Positions 28,761 to 41,714 of a stretch of DNA of 64,000 nt are shown here, in pieces; the first letter of the stretch is position 1; every line of letters starts with the position of its first letter. Made by a program: the position numbers and the translations under genes. The stretch comes from Malurus cyaneus samueli (taxonomy: Eukaryota > Chordata > Aves > Passeriformes > Maluridae). The notes beneath the pieces are model-generated. The model had not been told where the DNA came from. It was given only the letters and a program-made list of their open reading frames with translations, and made no database searches. Location: assembly GCA_009741485.1 (NCBI GenBank), contig CM019230.1:9896010-9960009 (forward strand). The letters run 5' to 3'.

Positions 28761-30010
28761 GAAAGGGACCTGGGACCAAAGGAGACATCAGCAGAGCAAG
28801 AAACATTTCCCAAGCTCTACCTGGTGTCAGGTGAACTCTAGCAGGAGATCAGGTGGGTTTAGTTTTAACCAAAAAGTGAATTTAGTAATGGAATTCTTTG
28901 AAACATGGATTTGCTTCTTTTAAGTTCTGTTTTACTTTCCATAATATATCTGAGCTGTGTTATACAAGAGGTCAGTGTTTCATCTTTTATAAATAGATGA
29001 TGATGACACTCAGCTCCCTTGCAGAACATCTGCAAGGAAGGTACTTTGTTTTCAAGACTTAAAATTGCACAGAATTTACCTTTCTCTTACTCATAATTTT
29101 CCCTCTGCTGAGCTACTCCCAGTGACCTAAATACCACAAGACCAGACTCATGATTGCACTAGAATCAAATTAAACTGTGGATCTTAATTTTTCCAATTAT
29201 ATTAAGGTTAATAAATCCCCTGTTCTGGAGAGATGTGGGGTGTGGCAGGCAAGACTTAGAGGGTTTAGAGATAAAAGCAGCAGTATTTTGTATGTTTTTT
29301 ATGAAAAATAAAATGTTTCCACTCAGCCTTGGCAGTTTTTCTCCTGTGACCTGCTGCAGGGTTTGGGGAGGGAATTAGGGGACATCTAGCAGGTTCTGAG
29401 ACCTCATTTTTCCCTATGTGAGGATTCTGAAACAGCCCTTGAAAAGGATCAGGGAACTTTAAAAGCTGAGCAAAATTACCCAAAATGTGGTTGCTGAGGC
29501 CCTTGCCTGTGTTTTGGGTAGTTTAGAATAGCTGGGGTTGGAAAGGCCTCTGGAAATCAACCAGCAAAATATCCTGGTCTAGCACAATCTTCTCATCTCA
29601 GAATGTTTGGAATTGAGGAGGTGAAACCTAATTTGTTTCCCTGAAGGGATGGATGAAGTTTTGCACCAGGTTTGAGTTTGGAGGAAACAGAACTGGGAAT
29701 GTTGGATTGCTCTCAGCTGGTTTTGTGTCTCCCAGCCCAGTGGGACATGGCAGGACAGGTGAGGCTCCTCCCCACCAGGTGAGGCCACTTCTCCCACCTG
29801 CTGAGTCCTTTGAAGGGCTGCCAAGGGAGCTCGGACCAACTGCACTACGGTGATCCATCCAGGAATTGTCCCATCAAAGACAGTTCTGTGGTGTAATTTT
29901 ACAGAGTCCAGTTGGGAACCTTCTCCCCGCCTTCCTCTCCCTTTATCTCATGCTCCTCTTCCTGTTTTTTTCTCTGTTGTTCTGTCCTGCTTCCAGTGTC
30001 ATTGCTCCTC
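28760..30010. other. No gene seen; short CR1-like piece
   Basis: Unique-looking, moderately AT-rich. At 29,525-29,590, AGAATAGCTGGGGTTGGAAA plus a downstream CTCTGGAAATCA looks like a minus-strand CR1 3' end. Other open frames are short and unsupported. Confidence 0.4.
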
Positions 30011-30011
30011 T

Positions 30012-30905
30012 GTCATGGTTTGACATTGGCCAAATGCCAGGCAGCCACGACAGCCACTCACTTGCTCTCTCTCCCCTGCCACAGTTGGGCAGGTGAGAGG
30101 AAAAAAGATTAGTGAAGGGGTCAGGAGTTGAGATAAGGACCAGGAAAAAAACAGTCTAAGGGCAAAACAAGCTCAACTTGAAAGTACAAGGTAAATTTAT
30201 AACTAAGAAAGTCATAGGAGGATAATGAGAAGTAAAATAACCCTTAAAAGCACCTTTTTTTTCCCTATCCCCTCCCCTCTTCCCAGTGACAAGGCAGGGA
30301 GACGGGTCATCACCCGAGAGCTCGCTCCCATGTGACAGTTTTCTGTGAGCTTCTCCAGATTGGTTCCAACCTCATGAGCAGCAGTCTTCTGAAAGTTGCA
30401 GCAGCATGGGTCACTCATTCGCGGGGTGCAGTCCTCCAAGGACAGGCTGCTCCAGCTTGGAAGCAGGGACGCCCTCTTTCCGCCAGGTCTCCCACTCTGG
30501 CATCCACCCACTCTGGCACGGTTACCTCTCCCCCAGGCTGTGAGTATATCTCTGAATCCCCCGTGGACCCCCATGGACTGCAGGGGGACAACCTGCTCCA
30601 CCAGGGTCATCACCACAGCCTGCAGAGGAATCTTGGCTCTGACACCTGGAGCAGCTCCTCCCCCTCTTTCTCCACTGACCTTGACATCTCCATGTTGTTT
30701 CCCTCACGTGTTCTCACCTCCTCCTCTTCTCTGTCTAGAAAAAACTGTGTGCCCCCTTTGTTTGCATTTTCTTAAACATGTTATCGTACAGGTGTTACAA
30801 ACATCTCTAATTGGCCCAGTCTTGGCCAGCAGCATGTCCATCTTCAGAGCCATCAGGTATTGGCTCTGCTGGATATGGTGCAAGCTTCCAGCAGAAGAAA
30901 AAAGA
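30012..30905 (-). mobile_element. Endogenous retrovirus LTR, ERVL-like, reverse orientation
   Basis: On the plus strand it starts TGTCATGGTTTGACATTGGC, the reverse complement of the end of a widespread avian ERVL-type LTR family (recognised from memory of that family). Diagnostic internal blocks follow in order: ATAAGGACCAGG, GGCAAAACAAGCTC, repeated GGGTGCAGTCCT/CTGCTCCAGC units, GGACTGCAGGGGGACA and CTCTGACACCTGGAGCAGC, then AATTGGCCCAGTCTTGGCCA near the other end. It is about 0.9 kb and degenerate. The ORF at 30,396-31,016 crosses it and is not a gene. Confidence 0.75.
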
Positions 30906-32475
30906 CCTCTGAAGACAAACAAGGAATTCAGGTGTCTACTTCTGTCTCCACAGCAGCTCTCCCAAAAGCCCAACAGATGCCCTTTTGGATCCTTGAAATA
31001 CCCTCTCCTGAGGTAATCTATGCCAAGGATACACAGTCTCTAGACCACTACACAAAATGGAGTTGTTTCTTAGCACCCTTCATAATCTGCAGTCCAGGAT
31101 CACTTCACTTCCCAGTGAAGTCCTGTGGTGATCCTGCCCCTGGCCATTACCGCACAAAATAGAGAATGGATTCTGCTCACCTACATATGCTAGTTAGGCA
31201 CCGCAGTGCCACACCGTAAAGTCCTGACACTCTTATGGCTCTGCTGTGCCTAGGCAGTGGAATGCCACACAGTCAAAAACTCCACGGTCCCTTTCCCACA
31301 CCTGTCCTTCTACGTGTCTGGTCGACAGAGCTTGTATGCTATCATTCTTGTAATATGATCGATCCTTCAAGAGGATTAGAAGTAAACATCAGCCCTTCAG
31401 ATTCTGCCTGAAAATCTTTGCCCACTGGAAATGTGGAGTAGCATTTTTTCCTTGAAGAGTTATCTGTGGTGGTTGTTCTGCAATTCACATAGGCCTGTGC
31501 TGTCAAGGCAGAGGTGGGTTTTCCAACTCCACTTCCTCAGGTCTTCAGCATGGTCAGTTTTGTCAGGTAAAACTTTTTGCAGGTCACCAAGGTCCTGGTG
31601 TGGCCCACCTCTTGAGCGGGGGCAACTTGTATCCCGCAAACTCGTGTGGTGATGGGGCCTTCTTAAATCTGTAGTGCTAATGCTGGGATCTTTTCACAGT
31701 TAAGAATGCAGGGACTGCTTGAGGATTAGAGAAGGGAAGCAGGTTACGGATGGCCAGCACGAAACGGATGGCACTAGACTGGGACTGGCGAGCACGCCCA
31801 GCTCCATGGAGAGATCCATGAACTGGGGACCGGGACTGGAAGACTTTCTCTACCTTCAATAGCCCCCAATGGCTGTGTGTGAGTCCAGTAGGAGACGTGA
31901 CAGGGAGACTGTATGGCCATGAAGTAAGTCACATCATCACTGGAGTGCTGCCTACTGCACATGTATGGAAACGATTCAAGTATGAGACTGGAGTACCAAA
32001 GGCAAGCAAAGTGGTGTCAGCCATCAGAACATTATCGAGTAAGGTGTGTTGCTACCATTCCTGTGGCAAGCAGATGTATTCCCAGCCCTGGGGTCCCATC
32101 GTGGGCCCGCCATCCCTGATGCTGTCCCAGTGGGGCCTTGGCCTTAGCCTGTAACCCTCGCTGCCCAACGGACAGGTGGGCTTGGTGGCCACCTTGCTTA
32201 GTGCCACCCTCAGCCCCTCAGGGTCCCTGGGTAGAGGGGGAAGCCAGGGGCTGATGGAGCATTGGTGCCCAACCCAGTCTACATGTGGGGTAATGTCCCA
32301 TTTTCAGAGAGCATTCTTAATCTTACTGGGGAGGGGGGATGTTCTAGATACCAAATGACAGGTCCCGCGCAATCCTCATGGGAGGAAGTGTGCATAATGG
32401 TGCAGTTAATTGGATTTTAACCCTGCTACAGCAGGAGCACCCCATACCCAAAGGAGAATCAAGATGTATGTAGTG
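30906..32475. other. Probable ERV-derived sequence, unassigned
   Basis: Lies between two minus-oriented LTR-like blocks (30,012-30,905 and 32,478 onward), so it could be internal retroviral sequence. A TGGTGCCCAACC word (32,266) resembles a primer-binding site but has no matching context. No Gag, Pol or Env motif could be read with confidence in any frame. Confidence 0.3.
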
Positions 32476-32477
32476 GG

Positions 32478-32871
32478 TTGACCCTGGCCGGATGCCACCT
32501 AAAGTCTTCTCTATACTCCTTTTCTCTCAGGGACAGGGGAGAGAGTAAGATGGAGAACAGACAGCAGGGTGAGATAAAGTTGTTTTATTATCGCAAAGAA
32601 AACAAATAAGCAAAGACTTGTGCATGCAAAAGCTAAAGGGGAAAAAAAAAAAAGAAAAAGGAATCACATGGGTCTAGTAGTGCCCGATGTTGTGCTAGTT
32701 GTCTCGTATCATCCCACTGAGAACTGTCTCCTCAGCAGTCTCACGAGCATCACAAAGATAGGGTAGCAATGGACTCTGTTTACCAGATGAGTAGGGGCAA
32801 ACACAGAAAACTCATGAATGGCCCCCCTTCCTCCTCTCTTTCTTAGCTCTCGTTGTCAAGTGAGTCGTGGA
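32478..32871 (-). mobile_element. Second ERVL-like LTR piece, cut by the gap
   Basis: GGTTGACCCTGGCCGGATGC at the left matches the LTR end described at 30,012 (GGTTTGACATTGGCCAAATG). It is followed by GGGACAGGGGAGAGAG and a TTTTATTATCGC block that reads as a polyadenylation region on the minus strand. It is truncated by the N run. Confidence 0.55.
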
Positions 32872-32971
32872 NNNNNNNNNNNNNNNNNNNNNNNNNNNNN
32901 NNNNNNNNNNNNNNNNNNNNNNNNNNNNNNNNNNNNNNNNNNNNNNNNNNNNNNNNNNNNNNNNNNNNNNN
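32872..32971. other. Assembly gap (100 N)
   Basis: Exactly 100 unknown bases, the conventional length for a gap of unknown size. The sequence to its right contains 12 consecutive C (33,045-33,056). Repeats on both sides make it possible that the join is approximate. Confidence 1.
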
Positions 32972-35900
32972 TAATCTTCGGTCAGGATAAGGTACGCCCT
33001 GTAAACTGTTTTAACATTCCAGGTGGAATAATGTCTCTCCTCCGCCCCCCCCCCCCTTCTGCTGTGCTGCAGTTTGGTTGTACAGACGGTTGCTTCCACT
33101 TTTCCTAAACAAAATTTGTATTTAAAAAAATCAAAAAAAAGCGGGAGAAGGGAAGGGAGGGAGGAGAACACAAGTTTATTTGTTACGGTACTGGCCTTTA
33201 TAAACACTTGCTTTCCCTATTCTGGTGTTCCCCGTCTCTGCTCCTGTGTTGGGTTCTTCTCATCCCAGTTTTCTTGGTTAAGTCCCATGGCCACCAGGAG
33301 AGATTGTCACTAGGGGCGGGTGGAGGGAGGCTGGGCATCCCTGCACCGCACATGCATTTGCTGAGCAGCAGCATTTTCCCCTGTGGCTGTAAGTGTGGGG
33401 AACCCCAAGCCATAAGGCTCCTACTCATGACTGCTGGGAAGGCAACATGCTCTTTTTCCAGCAGAGAAGCTGCAGAACCTGTTGCATGGGCAGAGCTCTC
33501 TTCAGTATAGTTTTCCTTCCTGCTTTTTGGCCAGGACGTTCTTTCCCATGATCCCTCTATGCACTTAAAATCTTGACTGCAGGACAAATGTAAAATGCTG
33601 TGTCTGTGGGTGATGTGTGGTGCTGGTCAGAGTGACTTGCAGCAGGTGTTGCACCAGGAGTACCCATGCGTGCCAGGCACTGCTGGGAGATGCCTGCAGC
33701 ATGTGGAGCATCCTCCACCTACCAAAGAAACCAGCAGAACCACAGGAAAACCTCAGTTGTCTGCCTGGCACCATGCCCAGGATGAGTGTGTCCCAGGATA
33801 TGGCACAGGCAGTGTTACTTCCAGTCCCACGGCCACCACAGCACCTCCAGTACATGAGACTGGGGAACATCACCCTTAGCCCTGTTAATTCCCATCACTC
33901 TTTGGTCCAACACCCTATCCAAGGTCTCTTCCAAGAAGCAGCATTTGCTTAGAGCCAGGAAGAAATGCTGCTTTAACAGCAAGGGTGAATCTGCAGAAAG
34001 GTAGGGGAGTGTCTAAGCATGCTGGGGTTGAGGTATTCTTGGCAGTCCAGGGGTGTTCTGGCTGAGCACAGGGGACAGCCAGGCAGGAAAGGAGGCTGCA
34101 AGCAGGTAACCATTAACCTGAATTAAATCTTTCTCCTTGGTTGGAAGCAATTGCTGTGGAACTCCAGGACAGGTTGGGTGGGCTGTCCTAAGAGCTCTGA
34201 CAGTGTTTTGTGAGCTCAGGAGATCTCGATAAGCGCCACATGTGTCTGATGCCTTATGATTGCTGTCAGAGGTTCTGCCAGTGTGATGGGACATTTTTGG
34301 AGGAAGGCGGCAGCAGAAGGGATTTTCTTGTTGAATTTTTAACAGAAACAGAACTATGATGTTCTTGGGCAACAACACTTAAAACACCTCACCCGTAGCA
34401 CTGAAATAATGCACTGCACCAAGCATCTGCTGGTGTTTCTGTAGGAGCACTTCCATGAGCAGTGTGACTGAAACTGGAAACAACAAAAACACCAGTGGGC
34501 AGAACATGTCATTTCATATGCACTGCCTATAGAAATACATGTGCTGCACTTCTCCACAGCCACCTACAGCTCCCCCCTGGAGCAGCCCATTTCTGAGCTG
34601 TGCCCAGCCGTGGTGGGGCCCATTCAGTGATGTTTCCCAAATCTTTGTTTTACTTTTGCAGCCTTCTTACTCTTGCCTGCCCATTCTATCTCTCTGCTGT
34701 GGCTGTTGGGTGATGAAAACATTTCTCGGAGCCTGAGTTGCTCTGTTTGGGTCTGGTCCTGCTCTGGTAGACAGAGCAAAGAGTAGACTTGGCTCTGGGT
34801 CTGCTGCAGACATCTGCAGGTACAGAGCTGCCCTTCAGAGCTTTGTTTAAACCTGAGGGCTTTTGGCTTGGCTCAGCAGTGTCACATCTCTGAAGGGATT
34901 TAGTGACTTGCACTGCTGGGTGTGAGTTCACACTTGGGTTGCAGCACATGGGGGTGACCTCAAGAAAAGGGGGATTTTAAGCATAATATCAGCTTGAGCT
35001 GCCTACAAAGCTACTGTGAGCAGGATGCAAATCCCTCCTTGGGGTTTGCCTTCAAATATGTCTTCCCACAAACAGGGAAAGTTCTTCTTGCCCTGAGCCA
35101 CTTCTAGTGAAGAGATGACACTTTGGGCCAATTCAGTCCGACTTCACGGGGCACAGGTGGGATGTGGGACCTGCTGGGCTGTTCAGGCTGACAGTCCCCA
35201 CTTTCCCCTGATCTTGCAGAATTCAGCTGCAGGCCTGAGCAATTTGGTGGATCTATGCACTTTCAAGGGGTTTGGCTTCAGCTCTTGACTCTGTTCCCTG
35301 TTGCCAGGACTGGGGGTGAATGGAGGTGTGTCTGCTTTATCCCAAACCCTGCTGCTTTTGGGTGACTGAGGGGAAGGTGCTACAGGCACTGAGAAGAAAA
35401 TACTTCCTGGTGGAAAAACAAGGGTGTTTTCAAAGCATCAGTCTTCCTTCTAGCATCTTACACAATGCATGGAGAGAAGCTTGACCTTTTTGCTTGGCCT
35501 TTGGATGAGTTCTCAGGCTTGGCTGTGCTACTTACCTGAGTGTTTCACTGGTGGAGCCTCCAGGACCTGTGTGTTGCCATGGGCTCCTTTCTGGGTGTTT
35601 CCCTCCAGAGCATGTGCCATCTGCTCAGTGCCAGAAGAGTTTTGTATCCCCTGTGTCTTCCTTCCTACTTTCTTGGAAACAAGTTTTTAATATCCCAATG
35701 CCTTGCTCAGCTGTACAGCCTTGTGCAGGCTTAATTCATATAATCAAGCCCTGCTGCAAAAGGCTCTTGTGGAGCAAACTTGTTGGAGAGTGGAAATACA
35801 GAGAGTGAGTAATAATTCTAACCATAAGCAAATTGTTAATCTTGACGCAATATCCTTCATAATGAAGTCTGCACTAGACTTTTAATGTAAAAAAGCCTTA

Positions 35901-38900
35901 CCTAATAAATAGGACAATGAAGGTGAATTCCCTGTGGTGCTCGTTTGGTTGCTAATGTTGGAATCAGTGCTTTTTTTTTTTCACATTGCAACATTAATTT
36001 ATGGCTGAGTTTCATTCAGTCCTGTATTTGGAAGTGCAGTACAGGTATTAGTGATATGTTGTCTGTAACATGGTTCTGTAGTGTAGTAGCCAATTTGTAA
36101 AAAAAAAAGAACAAAATGGAAAGGAAAAAAAAGCCACAAAAATGAAAATCTAAAAAAAATGTATATGGAGTATTTTGTGGTATGTACAACACAAATTAAT
36201 TTTACACAGAGAAAGATGTTTCTAGGAAAATGAAATTCTGATAATTCATACTATTTGTATGAACAAATAAAAACTCTATTTTACGAAGTGACGGGCACAT
36301 CTGTTCATTTGGAGGGGGTTGGAGGTGCTGCCCCTCGTGCTGCCATGTCCATCCCAGGAAATGTCCATGTGGCTGTGCCAGGAGCTGCACGAGGCCAGTG
36401 GGACGTGATCCTGAACGTGAGCTGCATCCAGCACTTGGCTGTTCTGGAGCCAGAGCCTTTCCTGGGGGTGAGGGTGTCTGAGTTTTGCTCAGTCAGTTGT
36501 GTAGGGGCTGATCTGCCCCACTGGACACATTTTCATCCAACACTGTCTCAGGGAAGAGATCTGTGGGGATTACCTTTGGCCCTACTGCAAAAACTGGATG
36601 GGCCTAGGGATGCTGCAGGACAAACTCAGTCCCTTACAGCTGCAGTGGGGAACCTCTCCAGTGTCAAGTTCCTTTTCCAAGGCTTTGTTTTTACTGTAGT
36701 GATGTTGATCCCACTTCTGGCGCCCGTGGTTGCTGTTGCTCCCTACATACTCAGCATTTTTCAGCATAAAACGTCATTATCATTCAATTCAGAAGAGTCC
36801 CAGGCCAGTGCTATACAAAGCAGCACCTGAAGAATGATACTGATTTTTGTAATGTACCAAATGCGATTAAAATTTTTTTAAACATTTTTTCTTTTCAAGC
36901 CTTGCATCTACTGCAGAGTAATTGATAGAACTCTTTCAGATTGTCCATTTCTCAGAAACCTAGAGAAGGAGTCAGAATGGAGTACAAGATCTAATTTAGC
37001 AATTTAGGCAGAATTCAACCTGGAAACCTGCAGCTGGTCAGAATTGTAATTAGCTGCTCCCAGACTCTGGCAATGCTTAAACTCCATAGGTGTCTCATTT
37101 TTAAAATATGTAGATTTTACTTTAACATTCCCAAACTTTCAAGCAGCACACCTGGATGACCTCAGTTTGATGGAGCTGAGCTGCTCCTTACCTCATTCTC
37201 ACCTCTCCTTGATTTCATTCCAAACCAGGTGTGAATGCCCCAGCAGATGTCAGTCCTGGAGGCAGCCTGGATTTGAGCTCACCCTGATTTTGCAGCAGCT
37301 TGTGGACCCCTGTCCCTCATTTCTCTATTTTATAAGAGCTGCTAACTTCAGGGTTGGAAAGAGTGTGGGCCCTTTTCCTTCACAGGGGGGTTGGTGCTGC
37401 AGAGGAAAGGCAAGATGAGTCCTTGAGGCCTTGTGGAGTTCAGCATCTGCCCTGTTCTTTGTATCTCCCTGAAAACTATTCCCAGTTGTACCTGGGCTTG
37501 TGGATGTTGAGGATTCATTCCCCAGTTTGGTCTGGGGTCTGTTCTCAGGTGCTGTTTTGGCAAGAGCATCTAAAACACAAGGATAAGGATGCCTGTGCTT
37601 CATAGGGTCCTGAATACAGAGAAGGGTTTGCTCAGAAGATGAGCTGAAGGGTCTTCTTGTAGCTCTGGGAACCTCAGCCAAAGGGTGAAGCTCCTGAAGA
37701 AAGCAAATGGATTGATGAAGAGGTAGGTGAGACTGTTGAATGTTTGCTGCTAAAGATGGTGGTAGCCAAGGTGGCCTTACTTTGTGTTGATACAAGCACA
37801 GTGAGAAGCCATTTCTTTAACATAGAATCTATCAATCATGTCTCCAGGTTGTGAATGGGCCATTTCTAGGGGAGATTCTTGGGCTGATGGCAGCATCCCA
37901 GAGAAGCATCACCTTGCAGGGATGATAATACACACAGCAGGGACGAATCCACCTCCTGAAAGGGGGCAGAAGGATCTCTATGTGGCACTCAGGGGGTGTG
38001 GAGACCTCCCAGAGGAAAGTGAGGGAAGGTTGAAACGAGAAAGGATAACCTGGAGAGCCTGTAAACACTAAGGAAGGGTGTGGAAGGATCTGTGAAGGCA
38101 AGAAGTGCTGGTAAAACTTGGAGTTGAGTTCATGCTAAAAAAGGCATTGAAAAGGTTGGTAGATTTCATAGGTGAAACCACATTTATTGAGCTTTGGGCC
38201 AAAATTATGCATTTAAAAACACCTTGAAACTTGAGGAGGTTTTCATTGGGGTCTCTTTTCAGGAAGGTATCTTTATGATATATATACATTTTCCTTGTTC
38301 CTGCTGTACAGATGGCTGGGAGTTTGTGCTACTGGCAGCCTGAGATTCCCCAACCACTAGAGCACTGCAGTGCTTGTTCTTTTTTTCTCCCCTTCAAAAA
38401 TGTTACTTAGCCACTAGATCTGTCTGCAAATTGCTTTATTTGAAGCTTAACTATTATCCTCCAATTTCTCCCTGTGTTTAATAACCATGGTGTTAAAACT
38501 TTTCCTAATGCATATATTTAGAAAGGTAATAATAGTGACTAATTGGTTATAAATCATTCAAATGTTTCTATGCAGGGCAATTGTTCAGCACGTTGTTTAA
38601 TGGCTTCTTTGTTAGAGAGAGGAATTCTTGTGTCAAATGTTTGTGCTGGTTTAATGACATTTGCTGGTACCTTGGGATAAAACCTTATGCCATTTCAAGT
38701 CCTCAGACCTTCCTGTAAATCACTATTTCCCTCCTTTTCAGATTAGAATTAATTTCATTGAAACACCTGATTGCAGGGTCCTACAGCCTAATTCACTGGG
38801 ACAGAAGGTGGTCCCAAACATGCACTGGGTTGATTGGTCTCACTGTCTCTGAGCTCTTCTCACTAAGCTGTTTACTCTCTTTTCCTCCTGCTGCTTTCCC

Positions 38901-41130
38901 TTATTTTCCAGCAGACCATGACTCAGTCCTGTAGGACTTTTAGATCTCAACTTCTGCCTCCACAGTTTACTCTTTCCCCCTGAGAAGGTGCTTACAAATA
39001 GGATTGCAAGAATCAGCCAGTCTCACTGGAACAATTTGCTTAAGAACTGGAGAGCATTGTCCTCCAGGAATAATATTTGCAACTATTTATACAGTCTTTC
39101 TAATTGTGAGGCTTTATTCATGCTCAGTAAGTCCTCTGAGATGCTTGATGAGCAGCACTACAGCAGTGCTGAGGGTTCCTGACTACTTGAGCTGCTCTCA
39201 GCAATGAAGGCATCACCATTTTTCTTGCCTTGAACTTTTCCCCATCCCACCAGGAGCTGGTAGGGAGAACACAGGTACCCATTGTCCTCAGGAGCAATCT
39301 GGATACTGGGTTTTCACCAGAAGTTACAGGTCATGTGCTGGTAGCCACCAAAATCCTGAACAAAGGTAGGAAGTTTTTTAATAACATGCTCCAAAAATCG
39401 CTTGGCAGACAAGATGCAACTGGCTGATTTGACGTTGAGGTTATTTAGCTGGGCATTGATGTGTCAAAACCTTAGATGCTTCACCAAAGAAAATTTTAAA
39501 AAGCACCATGATTCCAACTAATTAAATAATGTCAGCCAAATATAATTTATTTCTCACCATCACTCATGTCTACAAGAGAATTATCTAATTTTTGATTTCT
39601 AATGACTTACTTTCTCTCATTAATCTGGCCATGAATTATTTTTATGTAACTCGTTGGCATTGAAGCAAAGAAATTTTTTTCTTTTAATAAGAAGAGCATC
39701 CCTAGATAATTCTGCATCACCTCTGAATGGGGGCAGGGATTGTAGCTTAGATTTTATGACACAACCCCCTTCCCAGGAACTCTGGTAGGCTCTACCCTAG
39801 GTCTTAACCAGGTTAAGGACCTCAGCTTGTCCTTGCTGCCTAAGAAATTCCTTCTAATGTCATGCTGCATATTCAGACTCTGGTTTGGGCTTTTATTCTA
39901 CCAAAAAAGAGGCCTCTTCCTGCAGTTCTCATGCAGGTTTTTCAAGTGCTTTTCACAGAGCATAACTGGCTTTTCTGTTTCTCCCAGTGTCCCGGCTCTT
40001 CTCATAGATACAGGCTGTTGCTGTGGTTTAAAAGTAAATTCCTTCACTTGGATCATACACTGTTCTGTCCCAGGTATGTGTGTCCTGGTTATTGGAAGTG
40101 TTCATGTCTCTTCTTTACTGCTTTGGTTCATGGCTTGCTTTTTAGTAATGGTTTGTTACCTCAAGTTCAGTTTGTTTCCAAGTCCCCTGGAGCAAGCCCT
40201 GAGGATGCTCCCAAGCAGGACTGGATCAGACGTGTTGTTTTCATCTGGTACACCATCTCTGATCCCAGATAGCTCCAAGGGCAAGGAACTGGAGATAAGC
40301 CTTTGCTTTCTGCTGCTCATGGATGAACAGGGGTGAATCTGTAATGTGGAGGTCTGTGCTCTGCACTGCTCTGTACCAGTGCAGCCCTTGAGCATAACCT
40401 AAAGACATCAACAAATACCTTTCATGTGAAAAAGCCAGTCTCAGATACAAAGCAAAGTAACTCAGGTGATTTAGAAAGTAAAAAAAATGTTGGATGCTTT
40501 ACATATATTGGCCTGACCTCCAAAAAAACCCTTTGTTTCCAAGCACTTCAGAAGCATAGCCTGCTACCCTCAGCCACCAAGATGCATCTGCATCTCCAGT
40601 GGAGGAGCTGCCACTTCCAGCCAGCCTGGGTTGCCCCAAGGTAACCTGGTTGGCAGGTGACCCAGGCAGACAGCGAGAGCTGCCCCAGCACCTCCCTGGG
40701 GAAAGGAGAGCACAGTCAGGATGTCAGCAGGCACAGTCTCAGCTGGCAGAGAGCCACTGCCTTCAAAGGGTGAGCTGGGAGGAAGCTGGAGGAAGTGTGC
40801 AGATGGCTGGAGGGTGATGTGGAGTGGGAGAGGGAACACTGCACAGTGACAAATATTGCTTTTCTGTGTCTTGTGCATGGACTGGGGCTGCTTAGAGGTT
40901 CACATGTAAGGGTGTTTCTGAAACTCAGTGGGTTGTGACCATCTTGACAATAAAGGTCTAATTTAGGTTGGATATGGCTGACTGGTCACAGGTCTTGGAA
41001 TTCACATCAGGAGTGAAATTGGAATAAAAGGTGTTACCTAAAGCTCAACATTTCTCTGATGCTTCACCAACATCTTTCCAGGGCTATGTGGTTACAGCTG
41101 CCTTGGATTTATCATTACCTTCTTCTCTGA
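32972..41130. other. Long stretch without a supported gene
   Basis: Ordinary-composition DNA. All open frames are short and lack family motifs or paired splice sites. A-rich runs occur at 33,120-33,140 and 36,100-36,160. The block 35,890-36,285 resembles a 3' untranslated end: AT-rich, with GAACAAATAAAAACTC carrying AATAAA at 36,264. It has no coding region attached. AT-rich, TAATTA-containing blocks at 38,400-38,560 and 39,480-39,680 could be conserved non-coding DNA. No CR1 was recognised. Confidence 0.45.
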
Positions 41131-41132
41131 CA

Positions 41133-41712
41133 TGGTTTAACCCCAGCCAGGATCTAGCCCCACTCTGTCACTGTCCCCTGGTGGAATGAGGAACAGAATT
41201 AGAAGAGTAAATCAGAGAAAATCTATGGCTTGAGATATAGACAGTTCAATACGTAAAGCAAAAGCCATGTTAGCAAGCAGATCAAAACCAGTAATGCATT
41301 CCCCCCTTCCCATGGCAGCCAGGTGCTCAGCCATCCTCAGGACAGCAGGAGTCCATCAGACATAATGGTGACTTGGGAAGAAAAGCACCATCCCTCCAAA
41401 TGTCCTGTCTTTTGCCTTCTTCCCCAGTTCTATATGCTGAGCATAATGCCATATGGTCTGGAATATCCCTTGGATCAGCTGTCCTGGCTGTGTCTCCTCC
41501 CAAGTCTTTGTGCCCCCCTCATCTTCCTAAGTGCTGGGATGGGGTGAAGTGGGCTGGGCAGCAGAAAAGGCCCTGATGTTGTGCCAGCCCTGCTCAGCAG
41601 TAGGGGAAATATCTCTGGGTTATCAATGCTGTTTCCAGCACAAATCCAAATCACAACCCTGTACCAGCTACTATAAAAAAAATTGAATCTATCTCAGCCC
41701 AAACCAGCACAC
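41133..41712 (-). mobile_element. Solo LTR, avian ERVL-type, reverse orientation
   Basis: The plus strand begins CATGGTTTAACCCCAGCCAG and ends CAGCCCAAACCAGCACA, the inverted termini of a very common avian LTR. Inside are AAAGCAAAAGCCATGTTAGC, GGCAGCCAGGTGCTCAGCCA, CCCAGTTCTATATGCTGAGC (TATA region on the minus strand) and GCTGTTTCCAGCACAAATCC. No internal retroviral sequence flanks it, so it is a solo LTR of about 580 bp. Family recognition is from memory of the consensus. Confidence 0.85.
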
Positions 41713-41714
41713 TT

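Noticed and set aside
32260..32285. TGGTGCCCAACC as a retroviral primer-binding site
   Set aside because: Only a partial match, and the LTR-like block next to it has the opposite orientation; insufficient to call.
36255..36830. 191-codon plus-strand frame
   Set aside because: No recognisable domain, codon use not coding-like, starts inside an AT-rich 3' UTR-like block.
39827..40336. 169-codon Phe/Leu/Cys-rich plus-strand frame
   Set aside because: Overlaps another open frame of similar length, no family similarity; likely chance in T-rich DNA.
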